A stretch of DNA of 64,000 nucleotides from Azotimanducus sp965199815 (GTDB taxonomy: Bacteria; Pseudomonadota; Gammaproteobacteria; Pseudomonadales; Azotimanducaceae). Below, one piece after another: positions 57,601-64,000 of this stretch (within the stretch, counting starts at the first letter, position 1; each line of letters begins with the position of its first letter). The DNA is taken from assembly GCA_965199815.1 (NCBI GenBank), contig CBDATE010000018.1, forward strand, positions 310,001 through 374,000, read 5' to 3'. The notes beneath the pieces were generated by a model that was not told the DNA's origin, did not search any database, and saw nothing but the letters and a program-made list of their open reading frames with translations. The position numbers and the translations under genes were made by a program.

Positions 57601-60600
57601 ATGCCGACAGGTTCTCGGTGCAGGTGAGCGTCACCGATGGTAGCGGCTCGGCGAGCGACAGCTTCGAGATTCTGGTGGCCGCAACCGATGTGTGCAGCCG
57701 TACCGCGGCAGTGCGCGACGCAATTCTGGGTGCCGTACCCGGAACCCGCGACTGCGCCGACCTGACACCCGTCCAGCTGGCCGCCATCACCACCCTGAAT
57801 ATCGCCAACCGCGGCCTCGCCAGCCTGCGTACGGGCGACCTCGACGGCTTGACCGGGCTGATGACGCTCAGCCTGCGCGGCAACACCCTGAACGCATTGC
57901 CCGGCGACCTGTTCGCGCCGCTGACGGCACTGACCACGCTCGATCTCGGCGGCAATCCGGGCGCACCTTTCAGTCCCGTGGCGAACGCCGGTGGCGACCA
58001 GTCGGTGCTGGTAGGCGGCCAGGTCATGCTCGATGCCACGGCCACCGGCGCCTGGGGGAATCGCGTCACCTGGCGTTGGACGCAGGTGACCGGCACGCGC
58101 TCGATGACTGCGGTGACGAGCGGCGTGACGCTCACCGATCCCGGCAGCGCCAGGCCTTCCTTCACTGCGCCGAACACGGCCACCGAGCTGCATTTCATGC
58201 TGGTCGCCACGCCCGTGCCGACCCCCGCGGCGCGCAGCGGTACTGCGGTCAGTGCGCCGGACTGGGTAACCGTGACACTCAGCGACGGCAGTACGCCCGC
58301 GCTGCTGTTCAGTGACGCGCCGCTCGAGCTCGACGAGGGCGGCAGCGGCAGCTATCGGGTACGGTTGGCGACGCGCCCGAGCGCGGACGTGACGGTGAGC
58401 ATCAGCGGCACCGACGGCACGGACCTGACGCTGGATGCCGACGGCATCGCGCCCGACAATCAGAGCACTCTGGTCTTTACCCGCGACAACTGGGGCATGG
58501 CGCGTCGCGTGATCGTGACAGCCGGTGAGGACAGCGACACCACGGACGATGCGGCCATGCTGCGCCACGGTGCCAGTGGCGGCGGTTACGACGCGCTCGG
58601 CGGCGAGGTGGCGGTGAGTGTGACCGACAATGACCGCCCGCGCCTGCTGCTCGTGCCCGCCGCGCTCAACCTGAATGAGGGTGCCGACGGCAGCTACAGG
58701 GTGCGGCTGGCGACGCGCCCGAGCGCGGACGTGACGGTGGCCATCAGCGGCACCGATGGCACCGACGTGACGCTGGACGCCGACCCCGACACCGATGGCG
58801 ATCAGGGCAGCCTCACTTTCGCGCGTGCTGACTGGGAGCAGCCGCAGACGGTGACGGTGAGCGTCGGTCAGGACGACGATTCGGCGAGCGACCGGCTGAC
58901 CTTGTCGCACACCGCCAGTGGTGGCGACTACGACGCGGTCAGTGGCGAGGTGGCAGTGATGGTGGATGATGACGACGTGCCGCGCCTGCTGCTCTCGAAC
59001 ACAGCGTTCACCCTGAACGAAGGCGACAGCGACAGCTACACAGTGCGGCTGGCGACGCGCCCGAGCGCGGACGTGACGGTGACCATCGGCGGCACCGATG
59101 GCACTGACGTGACGCTGGATACCGACCCCGGCACGGGAGGCAATCAGAACACCCTGACCTTCGCGCGTGCTGACTGGGAGCAGCCGCAAACAGTGCGCGT
59201 GACGGCGGGCGAAGATGGCGACGCGACGGACGATCTGGTCACCTTGGCGCACCGCGCCGCGGGCGGGGAGTACGCCGCGGTGACCGCGAGCGTCGCGCTG
59301 CGGGTGAGCGACAACGAACGCGGCCTGCTGTTCACGCCCACATCGCTCACTCTGAACGAGGGCAGCAGCGGCAGCTACAGGGTACGGCTGGCGACGCGCC
59401 CCGACGCGGACGTGACGGTGACCATCGGCGGTGCCGATGGCACGGACGTGACGGTGGACACAGATACACAGCAAACCGGCGACCAGAACACACTGTCTTT
59501 CACCCGCGACAACTGGAACCTGGCGCAACCCGTGGCGGTCAGGACGGCCCAGGACGGCAATGCGGTGGACGACGAGGTGACGCTGTTGCACAGCGCCGTC
59601 GGCGGCAGCTATGCCTCGGTGAGCGGTCGCCTGCCGGTGACCGTTGACGACGACGAAACCCGACCTGCTGCGCCAATCCGCGATATCTGCGGCCGCACTC
59701 GGGAGGTGATCGATGCCATCCTCGCCGACTCCGGAATCATCGCAACAGTCTGTAGCTCTGTGAATTCTGCCCAGTTGGGACGCATCACGCAGTTGAATAT
59801 ACAGAACAAGAACAGCTTGACCACGCTCGATGTGGGCGACTTCGTCGGACTGACCGGCTTGACGCATCTACGCCTGGATCGCAACAGTCTGACCGCACTG
59901 CCCGCGGGCATCTTCGATCCGCTCCCCGAGCTGAGGGTGCTGGAACTGGCCAATAACGATCTGGCATCCCTGCCCGCGGGTGTGTTCGATGCGCTCGACA
60001 AGCTGCAGAATCTGTCCCTCAGCGGCAACAATCTGTCCGCGCTGCCGGACAACATCTTCGCCCTGCTGCCGAGTTTGACGGTGCTCGGCTTCAATGGCAA
60101 TCCCGGCGCGCCCTTCCGCCCGACGGCGACCGTCGCTGCCGCCCGCAACGCGCCCACCGGCGCACACGTGACGCTCGCGGGCCGCGCGAGCGGCCCCTGG
60201 GGCGGCAACGTCACCTGGGCCTGGACGCAGGTGCAGGGTGCCAGCTCGACGACAGCGGTCACCGAGGGCGGCGTGACGCTTGATGGTGCCAGCAGCGCCA
60301 CGGCCTCGTTCACCGCGCCGAGCGTGACCGGAGACCTGCATTTCATGCTGATCGCCACGCCGAGGTCGGGTGTCAGGAATGGCGCCGCAGCCAGTACGCC
60401 CGCGCGGGTGACGGTGACCGTCGGCACCGCCCCGCTGCTCGCGAACCCCATGCCCGACCAGGAAGCCTTCACGGGCCGACCCTTCCGCTATCGCATCCCG
60501 CCCGACACCTTCGTCGATTCGCCGGACGACACGCTCACCTACCGGGCGAGCAAGGCGGACGGCGGTGCGCTCCCCGGCTGGCTCACCTTCAATGCCGCAA

Positions 60601-63600
60601 CCCGCACCTTTTCGGGCACACCGCAATCCACGGACACCGGCAGCATCTCGGTGCAGGTAACCGTGAGCGATGTGGCTGGCGGCTCGGTCAGCGATGTTTT
60701 CGACATTCAGGTGCGTACGGTATCCCTCTGTGATCGCACATCCGCGGTGCGCGCCGCCATCACCGCCGCCGTGACCGGTGTCAGTGACTGTCGGAATCTG
60801 ACGGCTGCCCAGCTCGCGAGCATTACCGCGCTGGACCTCTCCGCCCGCAGTCTCGCCAGCTTGCGGGCGAGCGACTTCGCCGGGCTGACCGGACTGACCA
60901 GCCTCAACCTCGGCAGCAACAGTCTGGCATCCCTGCCCGAACGCATCTTCGCGCAGCTCGGAGCCTTGCGCACACTGGATCTGTCCGGCAACCCGGGCGC
61001 ACCCTTCAGGCCCGCGGTCAACGCCGGTGCCGACCAGTCGGTAGCAAGCGGCCTGACGGTCACGCTGCGCGCGCAAGCCTCGGGTGCCTGGGGAGAGCGC
61101 ATCGCCTGGCAATGGACGCAGGTCACCGCCGCCGGCGTGACAACACCGGTCAGCGGTGGCGTGATGCTGCGAGGCGCGGCAAGCGCTGCGGCCTCCTTCA
61201 TCGCTCCAGGCACCACTTCGGAGCGGCACCTGCATTTCATGCTGGTCGCCACGCCGGCATCGGGCGCGGACAAGGGCGCGGCTGCCAGCGCACCTGATTG
61301 GGTGACGGTTACGGTGTTTGAAGGCAACGCCCCGACCGCGGCGGACAGCGCGGTGACCCTGTTCGAGGACAATGCCCACACCTTCACCGCAGCCGACTTC
61401 AGCTTCGCTGACGCAGATTCTGGTGACCGGCTCGAAAGCATCACGCTGGTCACGGTCGAGACGGCCGGCGACCTGACGCTCGACAACGCGCCGGTGATCG
61501 CCGGACAGAGAGTTTCGCGCGCCGACATCGATGCCGGCAAGCTCGTCTTCACGCCGCTGGCCAATGCGAACGGCAGCCCCTACGCGAGCTTCACCTTCAG
61601 GGTCGGGGATGGGCAGAGCGAGAGCGCCGCCGCGTACACCATGAATATCATCGTCACCGCGGTGAACGATGCGCCCACGCTGGTGAAAGAGATTCCCGAG
61701 CAGTCGGCGCAGGTCGGCGTGGCGTTCAGCCATGACATCGCGGATGAAATCTTCGTCGATGTGGATGGAGATGCGCTCACCTACGTCGCCACCAGGGTTG
61801 GCGGAGCCCGCTTGCCCCTGTGGCTGATCTTCTCGCCCGCCACCGGCGCCTTCCGCGGTACGCCATCGGAAGCGTCGATTGGCACGGTATCGGTGCAGCT
61901 GACCGCGCTTGATGCCAGTCGCGCACGCGCCAGCGCCAGCTTCGACATTGTGGTCAAGCGCACGAATGTCTGTTCGCGTACGCCTCAGGTGCGCGATGCC
62001 ATTGTGGCGGCGGTCAACAACGTCAGCGACTGCGCGGATGTGGCGGGTGCCCAGCTCGCCGCTATCAAGAGCCTGGCCCTCACCGGCAAGAAGCTTTCCA
62101 GCCTGAAGACGGGCGACTTCGATGGGCTGACCGGGCTGGGTGCTCTGCGCATGAACAACAATCCTTCGCTGACCTCGCTGCCCGTCGGCATCTTTGACGA
62201 TCTCATCGAGCTGACCATTCTCGACTTTTCACTGAGTGGCGTGGCCACGCTACCGGAAGGCATCTTCGACCAACTCACCAGGTTGAGAGTACTCACTGCC
62301 GGAGGCAACCCGCTGACCTCCTTGCCCGCCGACATCTTCGAAAAGCTCACGGATCTGCGCGATGTGGATCTCGGTGCCACCAAACTGACCTCGCTGCCCG
62401 CCGAGATATTTGACGGGCTCACGAAGATGGTCAGGCTGCGTCTCGACGGCAACTCCAGCCTGACCTCCCTGCCCGCAGGCATCCTCGATGATCTCACGAG
62501 GCTGACGCTTCTCGCGTTGGGAGCCAATAAACTGTCCTCGCTGCCGGACAACATCTTTGCCAGGCTCACCGTCCTGACGGATCTCAACCTCGACTCCAAC
62601 CCCGGCGCGCCCTTCAAACCAACCGTCACGGTCGGTGCCGACCAGCTCGTTGTCGTCGGTACCGAGGTCTCGCTCGCGGGCGTGGCGAGCGGCCCCTGGG
62701 GCGGCAACGTCACCTGGGCCTGGACGCAGGTGGACGGGGCAAGCTCGACCACCGAGGTGACGAGCGGTGGCGTGACGCTCACCGGTGCCAGCAGCGCCAC
62801 GGCTTCCTTCACCGCGCCAGACACGGCCGAGGAGCTGCACTTCATGCTCGAGCTCACTCCGGTGCCGGGTACGACAGGAGAAGTCGGCATCAGCGTCAGC
62901 GACCCCGCGTGGGTGACCGTGACGGTCAACGCCCCGCCGCGGGTGGCGAACACGCTTCTCTCCCAGGGCGTACAGCCGGGCGTGGCGTTCAGCTACACCT
63001 TCCCGGAGAACACCTTCACCGACTCGCCCGGTGACACGCTCACCTACACGGCAAGTGCGCAGGGTGGCGCTGCGCTGCCCACCTGGCTCGAATTCAACGC
63101 CATGACCCGCACCTTCTCGGGTACGCCGCCGAATGACTACGACGGCAGTCTGACGGTGACGGTGGTCGCGAGCGACGGCAAGGGCGGCTCCGTCAGCGAC
63201 TTCTTCGACCTCCTGCTCACCCCGACGGATGTCTGCAACCGCACCCCCATCGTGCAGCAGGTCATCTCCGCAACCGTCCCGTCGGCATTCGGAAACTGTG
63301 CTGTCGTGACGCCTGAGCAGCTCGCGCGCATCACCTCTCTGGACATGTCGCGCAAGACCCTGAGGGTCCAATTCAGCGGGGCACGCCTCGAGCGTCTGCG
63401 GGCGGGCGATTTCAATGGTCTGACCGGATTGAAGACGCTCAATCTGTCTAACAATAGCCTGACCGAGCTGCCCGATGACATCTTCGCTCCGCTCACGGCC
63501 TTGACGAACCTGAACCTGACCAACAATCCGGGCGCGTCCTTCAGACCCGTGGTGGATGCCGGCCCCGACCGCTCGGTGCTGCCGGGTGCCGCGGTCAGGC

Positions 63601-64000
63601 TCCCCCCGGCACAGGTGTCCGGCCCCTGGGGTGAGCGGGTGGCCTGGAAGTGGACGCAGGTCACCGCCGCCGGCGTGACAACACCGGTCAGCGGTGGCGT
63701 GAAGCTCACCGGTGCCACTGATGCCAGCGTTTCCTTCACCGCGCCGAGCACTCCCGGGGATGTGCATTTGATGCTGAGAGCCGAGCCGACATCGGGTGTG
63801 AGGTTTGGCGCGCTCTTCAGCGCGCCCGACTGGGTCACGGTGACCGCCAACACCGCCCCGGTGCTGGCGAACGCCCTGCCCGACCAGACAGCGATAGCGG
63901 GGACGGCGTTCCTGCACAGGCTTGCGGAAAACAGCTTCACCGATGCCGACAGCAGCAACACGCTCACCTACCGCGCGCAGCGCGCAGACGGCAGCGCGCT
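48603..64000 (+). CDS. giant secreted modular protein with leucine-rich, PKD-like, cadherin-like and Calx-beta-like domains, 3' end beyond the window
   Basis: The frame is open from 48603 to the right edge, at least 5132 codons with no stop. A signal peptide is present; LLAALLLASLLPALAVA is its hydrophobic core, and an ATG at 48645 just before it is an alternative start. The body repeats a module: a two-cysteine cap (VC.RT..VRDAI...DC), leucine-rich repeats of the LTSLPAGIFDGLT type, NPGAPF, a PKD-like domain with the signature GAWG..VTWAWTQVDG, and a cadherin-like domain ending ALPAWLTF...TRTFSGTP and SVSDTFDI. Thirteen caps are seen. Two cadherin-type inserts (52.35-52.7 and 61.3-61.7 kb) and four Calx-beta-like repeats (58.3-59.7 kb) interrupt the pattern. 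The protein is probably surface-exposed and adhesive; its anchor or C-terminal secretion signal is out of view. Confidence 0.93.
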   Translation, partial: MSGVQMSGACRHTGMLVSSCCYRLLAALLLASLLPALAVAQQQPETDVCDRTSEVRAAILDAVEGVSDCTDLTTAQLGNITSLNMSGRGLTSLQAGDFAGLSGLTELFLNGNRLPSLPSGIFNGLSELTILDLYGNRLAALSVGIFDPLTKVQTLDLGRNALSSSALPAGVFERLSALIRLRLYGNPGSPFSPRVDAGADRPVVLGTTVTLQGTVTGAWGSAVTLAWTQVDGAASDTAVTSGVTLAGGSTASASFTAPSAAATLHFRLIATPKSGAGNGVAGGADWVTVGAGNSAPVRDREIPDQNPVAGVAFSYIVATDIFSDADGHTLSYAATLENGGALPSWLTFNAGTRTFEGTPQATDVGSISVRVSASDGNGGSASDTFDIRVDATDACARTDEVRDAIVAAVQGASDCARLTPANLAAITALTVSGQSGLTSLRAGDFNGMTGLTMLDLGGNALAALPDGIFDGLTGLTTLNLSGNQLASLPDGLFEALTALSSLNLADNGEMANPAVFSPTVDAGSDQSVATAAMVTLVGTVTGAWGGNVTLQWTQVAGPSSTTEVTTDGVTLTGASSATASFTAPDADITLHFMLAATPASGIGNGVVRGVERVAVTVGTGNNPPRLVTPIPDRIAGVGRSFRYAIPAGTFADDDGDTLTYRASLADGGALPGWLSFQLGSRRFLGTPQAADIGTTSVKMTVTDGNGGSVSDTFDIRVDATDVCLRTPAVRDAILGAVSDVSDCALLMPSQLATITRLAIQRMTSLTSLHVRDFAGLTDLRRLELRQNGLTSLPADIFDPLDKLTLLRLNGNDLESLPAGVFEALTRLTTLNLQGNPGARSGSFKPTADAGTDQTNVPAGSTVTLAGSTTGPWGNNVTWAWTQVDGANSDTAVTSGGVTLDDASSAAPSFTAPSSATALHFMLVVTPVPGTARGTAASEPDWVTVSTNGAPEFKGELNNRHIFQGVEFSLQIAENAFVDPEGEAITYSATLQDGGALPAWLTFTPSTRTFSGTPQAADVGSISVKLIATDSNGGSGSRIFSIEVVSNNTCFRTPQVLDAILTAITGASAISGCFSVTSAQLAAITSLTVSGQNGLTSLKAGDFDGLTALHTLNLSGNALASPLPGDIFVPLDNLTTLDLGGNPGAPFTPVASAGSDQSVSGGARVTLQGQASGAWGDKVTWAWTQVDGASSTTPVTEGGVTLSGATSATPSFIAPTTATDLPLHFMLVVTPTLGTGKGIAASAPDRVTVTVTSNNAPIAADSSVTTSEDAAHTFAAGDFSFADADFGDQLASVTLVTLPAVGELTLDGAQTTAEQVLARADIDADKLIFTPVAGASGSPYASFTFRVGDGASDSVAAYTMTINVAAVNDAPTLENAIPDQEAMVGMAFSYSFPSDTFADVDSGDILAYTATKTDGGALPAWLTFTSGTRSFSGTAQIADAGRLSVQVTASDGNGGTVSDSFELSVAVTDVCTRTREVSAAIVAAVNGISDCVAVTPAHLAAITELRISNKRISSLQASDFQGLTRLEILQLNNNRLTSLPAGIFAGLTRLRVLLLNSNSLASLPVGIFAGLPRLEILRLNNNSLTSLPVGILDGLIRLTELNLGGNSLTSLPAGILDGLTRLTDLSLVSNRLTSLPTGIFAALTNLTGLDLSSNSLTALPTNVFATLTRLTDLDLSDNRLTSLSADLFDGLTNMEILLLRNMGLTSLPEDLFDGMSKLTRLELASNGLTSLPAGVFHELKRLIVLRLESNGLASLPEGILDGLKRLDDLFLNNNRLTALPEGILDGLTELDDLFLNNNRLTALPEGLFKGLPLAGLVGLQGNPGAPFRPTISTAANRLAGLGAEVELTASASGAWGDDVTWGWTQVDGVDSSTAVSSGGVTLAGASSATVSFTAPNAVTKLYFRLLTTPKSGARFGAARSEPVWVTVAVGQGNIPPQVANPIPTRAALAGTEFSYQLPANTFEDANGDALVYAATRTDTNALPAWLKFDRATRTFSGSVPSTYTGRLLVRVTATDVNGGSVYDDFDIAAAETDVCNRTPQVRDAITAAVPGSRDCVALTSAQLAAISVLNLSRKGMTSLRTGDFAGLSGLTELSLNDNSLTTLPADIFTPLDKLTRLTLANINLTELSAGVFTALTQLTFLEVASNGKLTELPAGIFDGLTALRALSLSDNRLSSLPVGIFDELIALRVLSLTNNALTALPADIFAPLDKLSSLNLKGNPGVPFTPTADAGADRVVATGAAVTLSGGVTGAWGERVTWAWTQVDGVRSSTPVTGGVTLSDLNSAAPSFTAPSSASTLYFRLIATPMSGAVNGAAASAPDWITLTVNTVPRLATPIPDQAAMPDRMFSYTFPPDTFADADGDALVYTATRVPRNPNAGGEDDEALPAWLTFTADARTFAGTPRSADAGLLQVRVTASDGKNSVSDSFDMVVAATDVCVRTPAVRDAITGAVSAAISGTATCTDLTPADLVRITRLDISGSNLASLRPGDFAGLTGLTTLDLSGNSLSALPADIFATLTELDTLRLNGNPGASFRPVADAGPDQSVATGAAVTLAGAVSGAWGDNVTWAWTQVTGARSNTPVSSGVTLSDLNSAAPSFTAPSSASTLYFRLVATPVPGAVNGAAASNPDWVIVGTGNTPPRVGNPIPDQRAKAGMAFSHVFAQDSFADADGDPLTYTATAADGDPLPTWLTFTASARSFSGTPSLADGGELSVIVTARDGNGGSVDDTFTLTVALTDVCMRTLAVRDAITAAVAGASDCAAVTSAQLAGITSLDISSSSLASLRADDFDGLTGLTTLDLSDNSLTALPANIFAPLAALTTLDLSGNSGAPFSPVANAGANRRVVAGSGVSLEASATGAWGGKATWAWTQVDAANSDTAVTSGGVTLDDASSATPSFTAPRSASTLHFRLVATPVTGAGEGAASASAWVTITTSRSPRVRNELLDQVAVPGTQFTYIVPDDAFTDAEGDTLTYTVIGADDAPLPTWLRFAADTRTFSGTPRAADADRFSVQVSVTDGSGSASDSFEILVAATDVCSRTAAVRDAILGAVPGTRDCADLTPVQLAAITTLNIANRGLASLRTGDLDGLTGLMTLSLRGNTLNALPGDLFAPLTALTTLDLGGNPGAPFSPVANAGGDQSVLVGGQVMLDATATGAWGNRVTWRWTQVTGTRSMTAVTSGVTLTDPGSARPSFTAPNTATELHFMLVATPVPTPAARSGTAVSAPDWVTVTLSDGSTPALLFSDAPLELDEGGSGSYRVRLATRPSADVTVSISGTDGTDLTLDADGIAPDNQSTLVFTRDNWGMARRVIVTAGEDSDTTDDAAMLRHGASGGGYDALGGEVAVSVTDNDRPRLLLVPAALNLNEGADGSYRVRLATRPSADVTVAISGTDGTDVTLDADPDTDGDQGSLTFARADWEQPQTVTVSVGQDDDSASDRLTLSHTASGGDYDAVSGEVAVMVDDDDVPRLLLSNTAFTLNEGDSDSYTVRLATRPSADVTVTIGGTDGTDVTLDTDPGTGGNQNTLTFARADWEQPQTVRVTAGEDGDATDDLVTLAHRAAGGEYAAVTASVALRVSDNERGLLFTPTSLTLNEGSSGSYRVRLATRPDADVTVTIGGADGTDVTVDTDTQQTGDQNTLSFTRDNWNLAQPVAVRTAQDGNAVDDEVTLLHSAVGGSYASVSGRLPVTVDDDETRPAAPIRDICGRTREVIDAILADSGIIATVCSSVNSAQLGRITQLNIQNKNSLTTLDVGDFVGLTGLTHLRLDRNSLTALPAGIFDPLPELRVLELANNDLASLPAGVFDALDKLQNLSLSGNNLSALPDNIFALLPSLTVLGFNGNPGAPFRPTATVAAARNAPTGAHVTLAGRASGPWGGNVTWAWTQVQGASSTTAVTEGGVTLDGASSATASFTAPSVTGDLHFMLIATPRSGVRNGAAASTPARVTVTVGTAPLLANPMPDQEAFTGRPFRYRIPPDTFVDSPDDTLTYRASKADGGALPGWLTFNAATRTFSGTPQSTDTGSISVQVTVSDVAGGSVSDVFDIQVRTVSLCDRTSAVRAAITAAVTGVSDCRNLTAAQLASITALDLSARSLASLRASDFAGLTGLTSLNLGSNSLASLPERIFAQLGALRTLDLSGNPGAPFRPAVNAGADQSVASGLTVTLRAQASGAWGERIAWQWTQVTAAGVTTPVSGGVMLRGAASAAASFIAPGTTSERHLHFMLVATPASGADKGAAASAPDWVTVTVFEGNAPTAADSAVTLFEDNAHTFTAADFSFADADSGDRLESITLVTVETAGDLTLDNAPVIAGQRVSRADIDAGKLVFTPLANANGSPYASFTFRVGDGQSESAAAYTMNIIVTAVNDAPTLVKEIPEQSAQVGVAFSHDIADEIFVDVDGDALTYVATRVGGARLPLWLIFSPATGAFRGTPSEASIGTVSVQLTALDASRARASASFDIVVKRTNVCSRTPQVRDAIVAAVNNVSDCADVAGAQLAAIKSLALTGKKLSSLKTGDFDGLTGLGALRMNNNPSLTSLPVGIFDDLIELTILDFSLSGVATLPEGIFDQLTRLRVLTAGGNPLTSLPADIFEKLTDLRDVDLGATKLTSLPAEIFDGLTKMVRLRLDGNSSLTSLPAGILDDLTRLTLLALGANKLSSLPDNIFARLTVLTDLNLDSNPGAPFKPTVTVGADQLVVVGTEVSLAGVASGPWGGNVTWAWTQVDGASSTTEVTSGGVTLTGASSATASFTAPDTAEELHFMLELTPVPGTTGEVGISVSDPAWVTVTVNAPPRVANTLLSQGVQPGVAFSYTFPENTFTDSPGDTLTYTASAQGGAALPTWLEFNAMTRTFSGTPPNDYDGSLTVTVVASDGKGGSVSDFFDLLLTPTDVCNRTPIVQQVISATVPSAFGNCAVVTPEQLARITSLDMSRKTLRVQFSGARLERLRAGDFNGLTGLKTLNLSNNSLTELPDDIFAPLTALTNLNLTNNPGASFRPVVDAGPDRSVLPGAAVRLPPAQVSGPWGERVAWKWTQVTAAGVTTPVSGGVKLTGATDASVSFTAPSTPGDVHLMLRAEPTSGVRFGALFSAPDWVTVTANTAPVLANALPDQTAIAGTAFLHRLAENSFTDADSSNTLTYRAQRADGSA
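53100..54060 (+). repeat. expanded leucine-rich repeat block
   Basis: At least eleven consecutive 24-codon repeats of the form LTSLP.GI..GL.RL..L.L..N. Adjacent units share long DNA matches (for example CTGACCTCGCTGCCC and GGTCTGACC segments). The last two full units near 53.87-54.0 kb, LDDLFLNNNRLTALPEGILD, are almost identical, a sign of recent duplication. Confidence 0.85.
58293..59658 (+). repeat. four Calx-beta-like repeats within the giant protein
   Basis: Four units of about 112 residues each contain an LNEG or LDEG start, GSYRVRLATRPSADVTV, ISGTDGTDVTLD, a tryptophan-centred block (ADWEQPQTV or DNWGMARRV) and end in VSVTDND-type acidic turns. Such units bind calcium in related surface proteins. 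They sit between the ninth module's PKD-like domain and the tenth cap, replacing the cadherin-like domain expected there. Confidence 0.82.

Larger units (their letters stand above)
48741..64000 (+). repeat. thirteen tandem protein modules of about 300-660 codons
   Basis: Cap motifs with the first cysteine begin near 48.74, 49.78, 50.76, 51.74, 53.00, 54.69, 55.90, 56.80, 57.69, 59.68, 60.73, 61.97 and 63.23 kb. Each pairs with a second cysteine 14-20 residues later (SDC, RDC, ATC or similar). Leucine-rich repeat number ranges from two (modules near 56.8 and 57.7 kb) to about eleven or more (module at 53.0 kb). DNA similarity is highest in the PKD-like WAWTQVDG and leucine-rich parts, which suits unequal recombination. 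Confidence 0.88.

Noticed and set aside
54978..59867. A 1629-codon minus-strand frame opposite the giant gene
   Set aside because: It is the antisense of a repetitive, GC-rich gene. The plus strand shows a coherent domain order and a signal peptide, the minus strand only low-complexity sequence.

Overview
The window is a high-GC bacterial chromosome segment. It is most likely gammaproteobacterial, judged from an E. coli-type exonuclease I, YaaA, and an rpsB-tsf-frr-uppS-cdsA housekeeping block; this assignment is inference. A large set of acyl-CoA enzymes and a giant secreted protein built of leucine-rich, PKD-like, cadherin-like and Calx-beta-like modules fits a marine or host-associated lifestyle, but nothing in the sequence proves it.

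Layout. 1-7.1 kb (minus strand): a tightly packed acyl-CoA run with a PaaK-like ligase, an MmgE/PrpD protein, two family III CoA-transferases, an acyl-CoA dehydrogenase and a polysaccharide-deacetylase-like hydrolase. It diverges from a plus-strand run (methyltransferase, small protein, VOC protein, MDR oxidoreductase) across an intergenic region holding a 20-bp near-palindrome. 10.8-20.1 kb: PNPOx-like protein, SixA-like phosphatase, luciferase-like monooxygenase, ABC-F protein, SLC13 transporter, exonuclease I, an orphan LolD-like ATPase and an acyl-CoA synthetase. 20.9-25 kb: yaaA, a ZIP metal transporter and a coupled pair of acyl-CoA dehydrogenases. 24.9-30.1 kb: one 1708-residue polypeptide with nuclease, helicase, methyltransferase and C-terminal target-recognition regions, that is a Type ISP-like restriction-modification enzyme. 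30.3-34.7 kb: a tandem family of AAA-ATPase/PD-(D/E)XK proteins (two intact, one deleted); a frameshifted copy and a stub lie at 46-48 kb. 35.2-39.4 kb: rpsB-tsf-frr-uppS-cdsA, without pyrH. 39.4-46.1 kb: PQQ-type sugar dehydrogenase, crotonase, PNPOx-like protein, AsmA-like protein, class III aminotransferase. 48.6 kb to the right edge: one open frame of more than 5100 codons.

The most unusual feature is a family of hairpin-chain repeat elements (about 20.1, 30.1, 40.6 and 48.1 kb). The simplest is 147 bp made of five back-to-back hairpins. In the others the fourth hairpin is opened and carries 8, 16 or 1 copies of a 71-bp unit that is itself three hairpins; in the one-copy element the inner segment is inverted between its GCAAATCAG/CTGATTTGC ends. 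The window also has two 22-base G/C homopolymers, one in the leader of the giant gene, and several in-frame short tandem repeats inside conserved genes. The genome therefore appears rich in slippage- and recombination-prone repeats.
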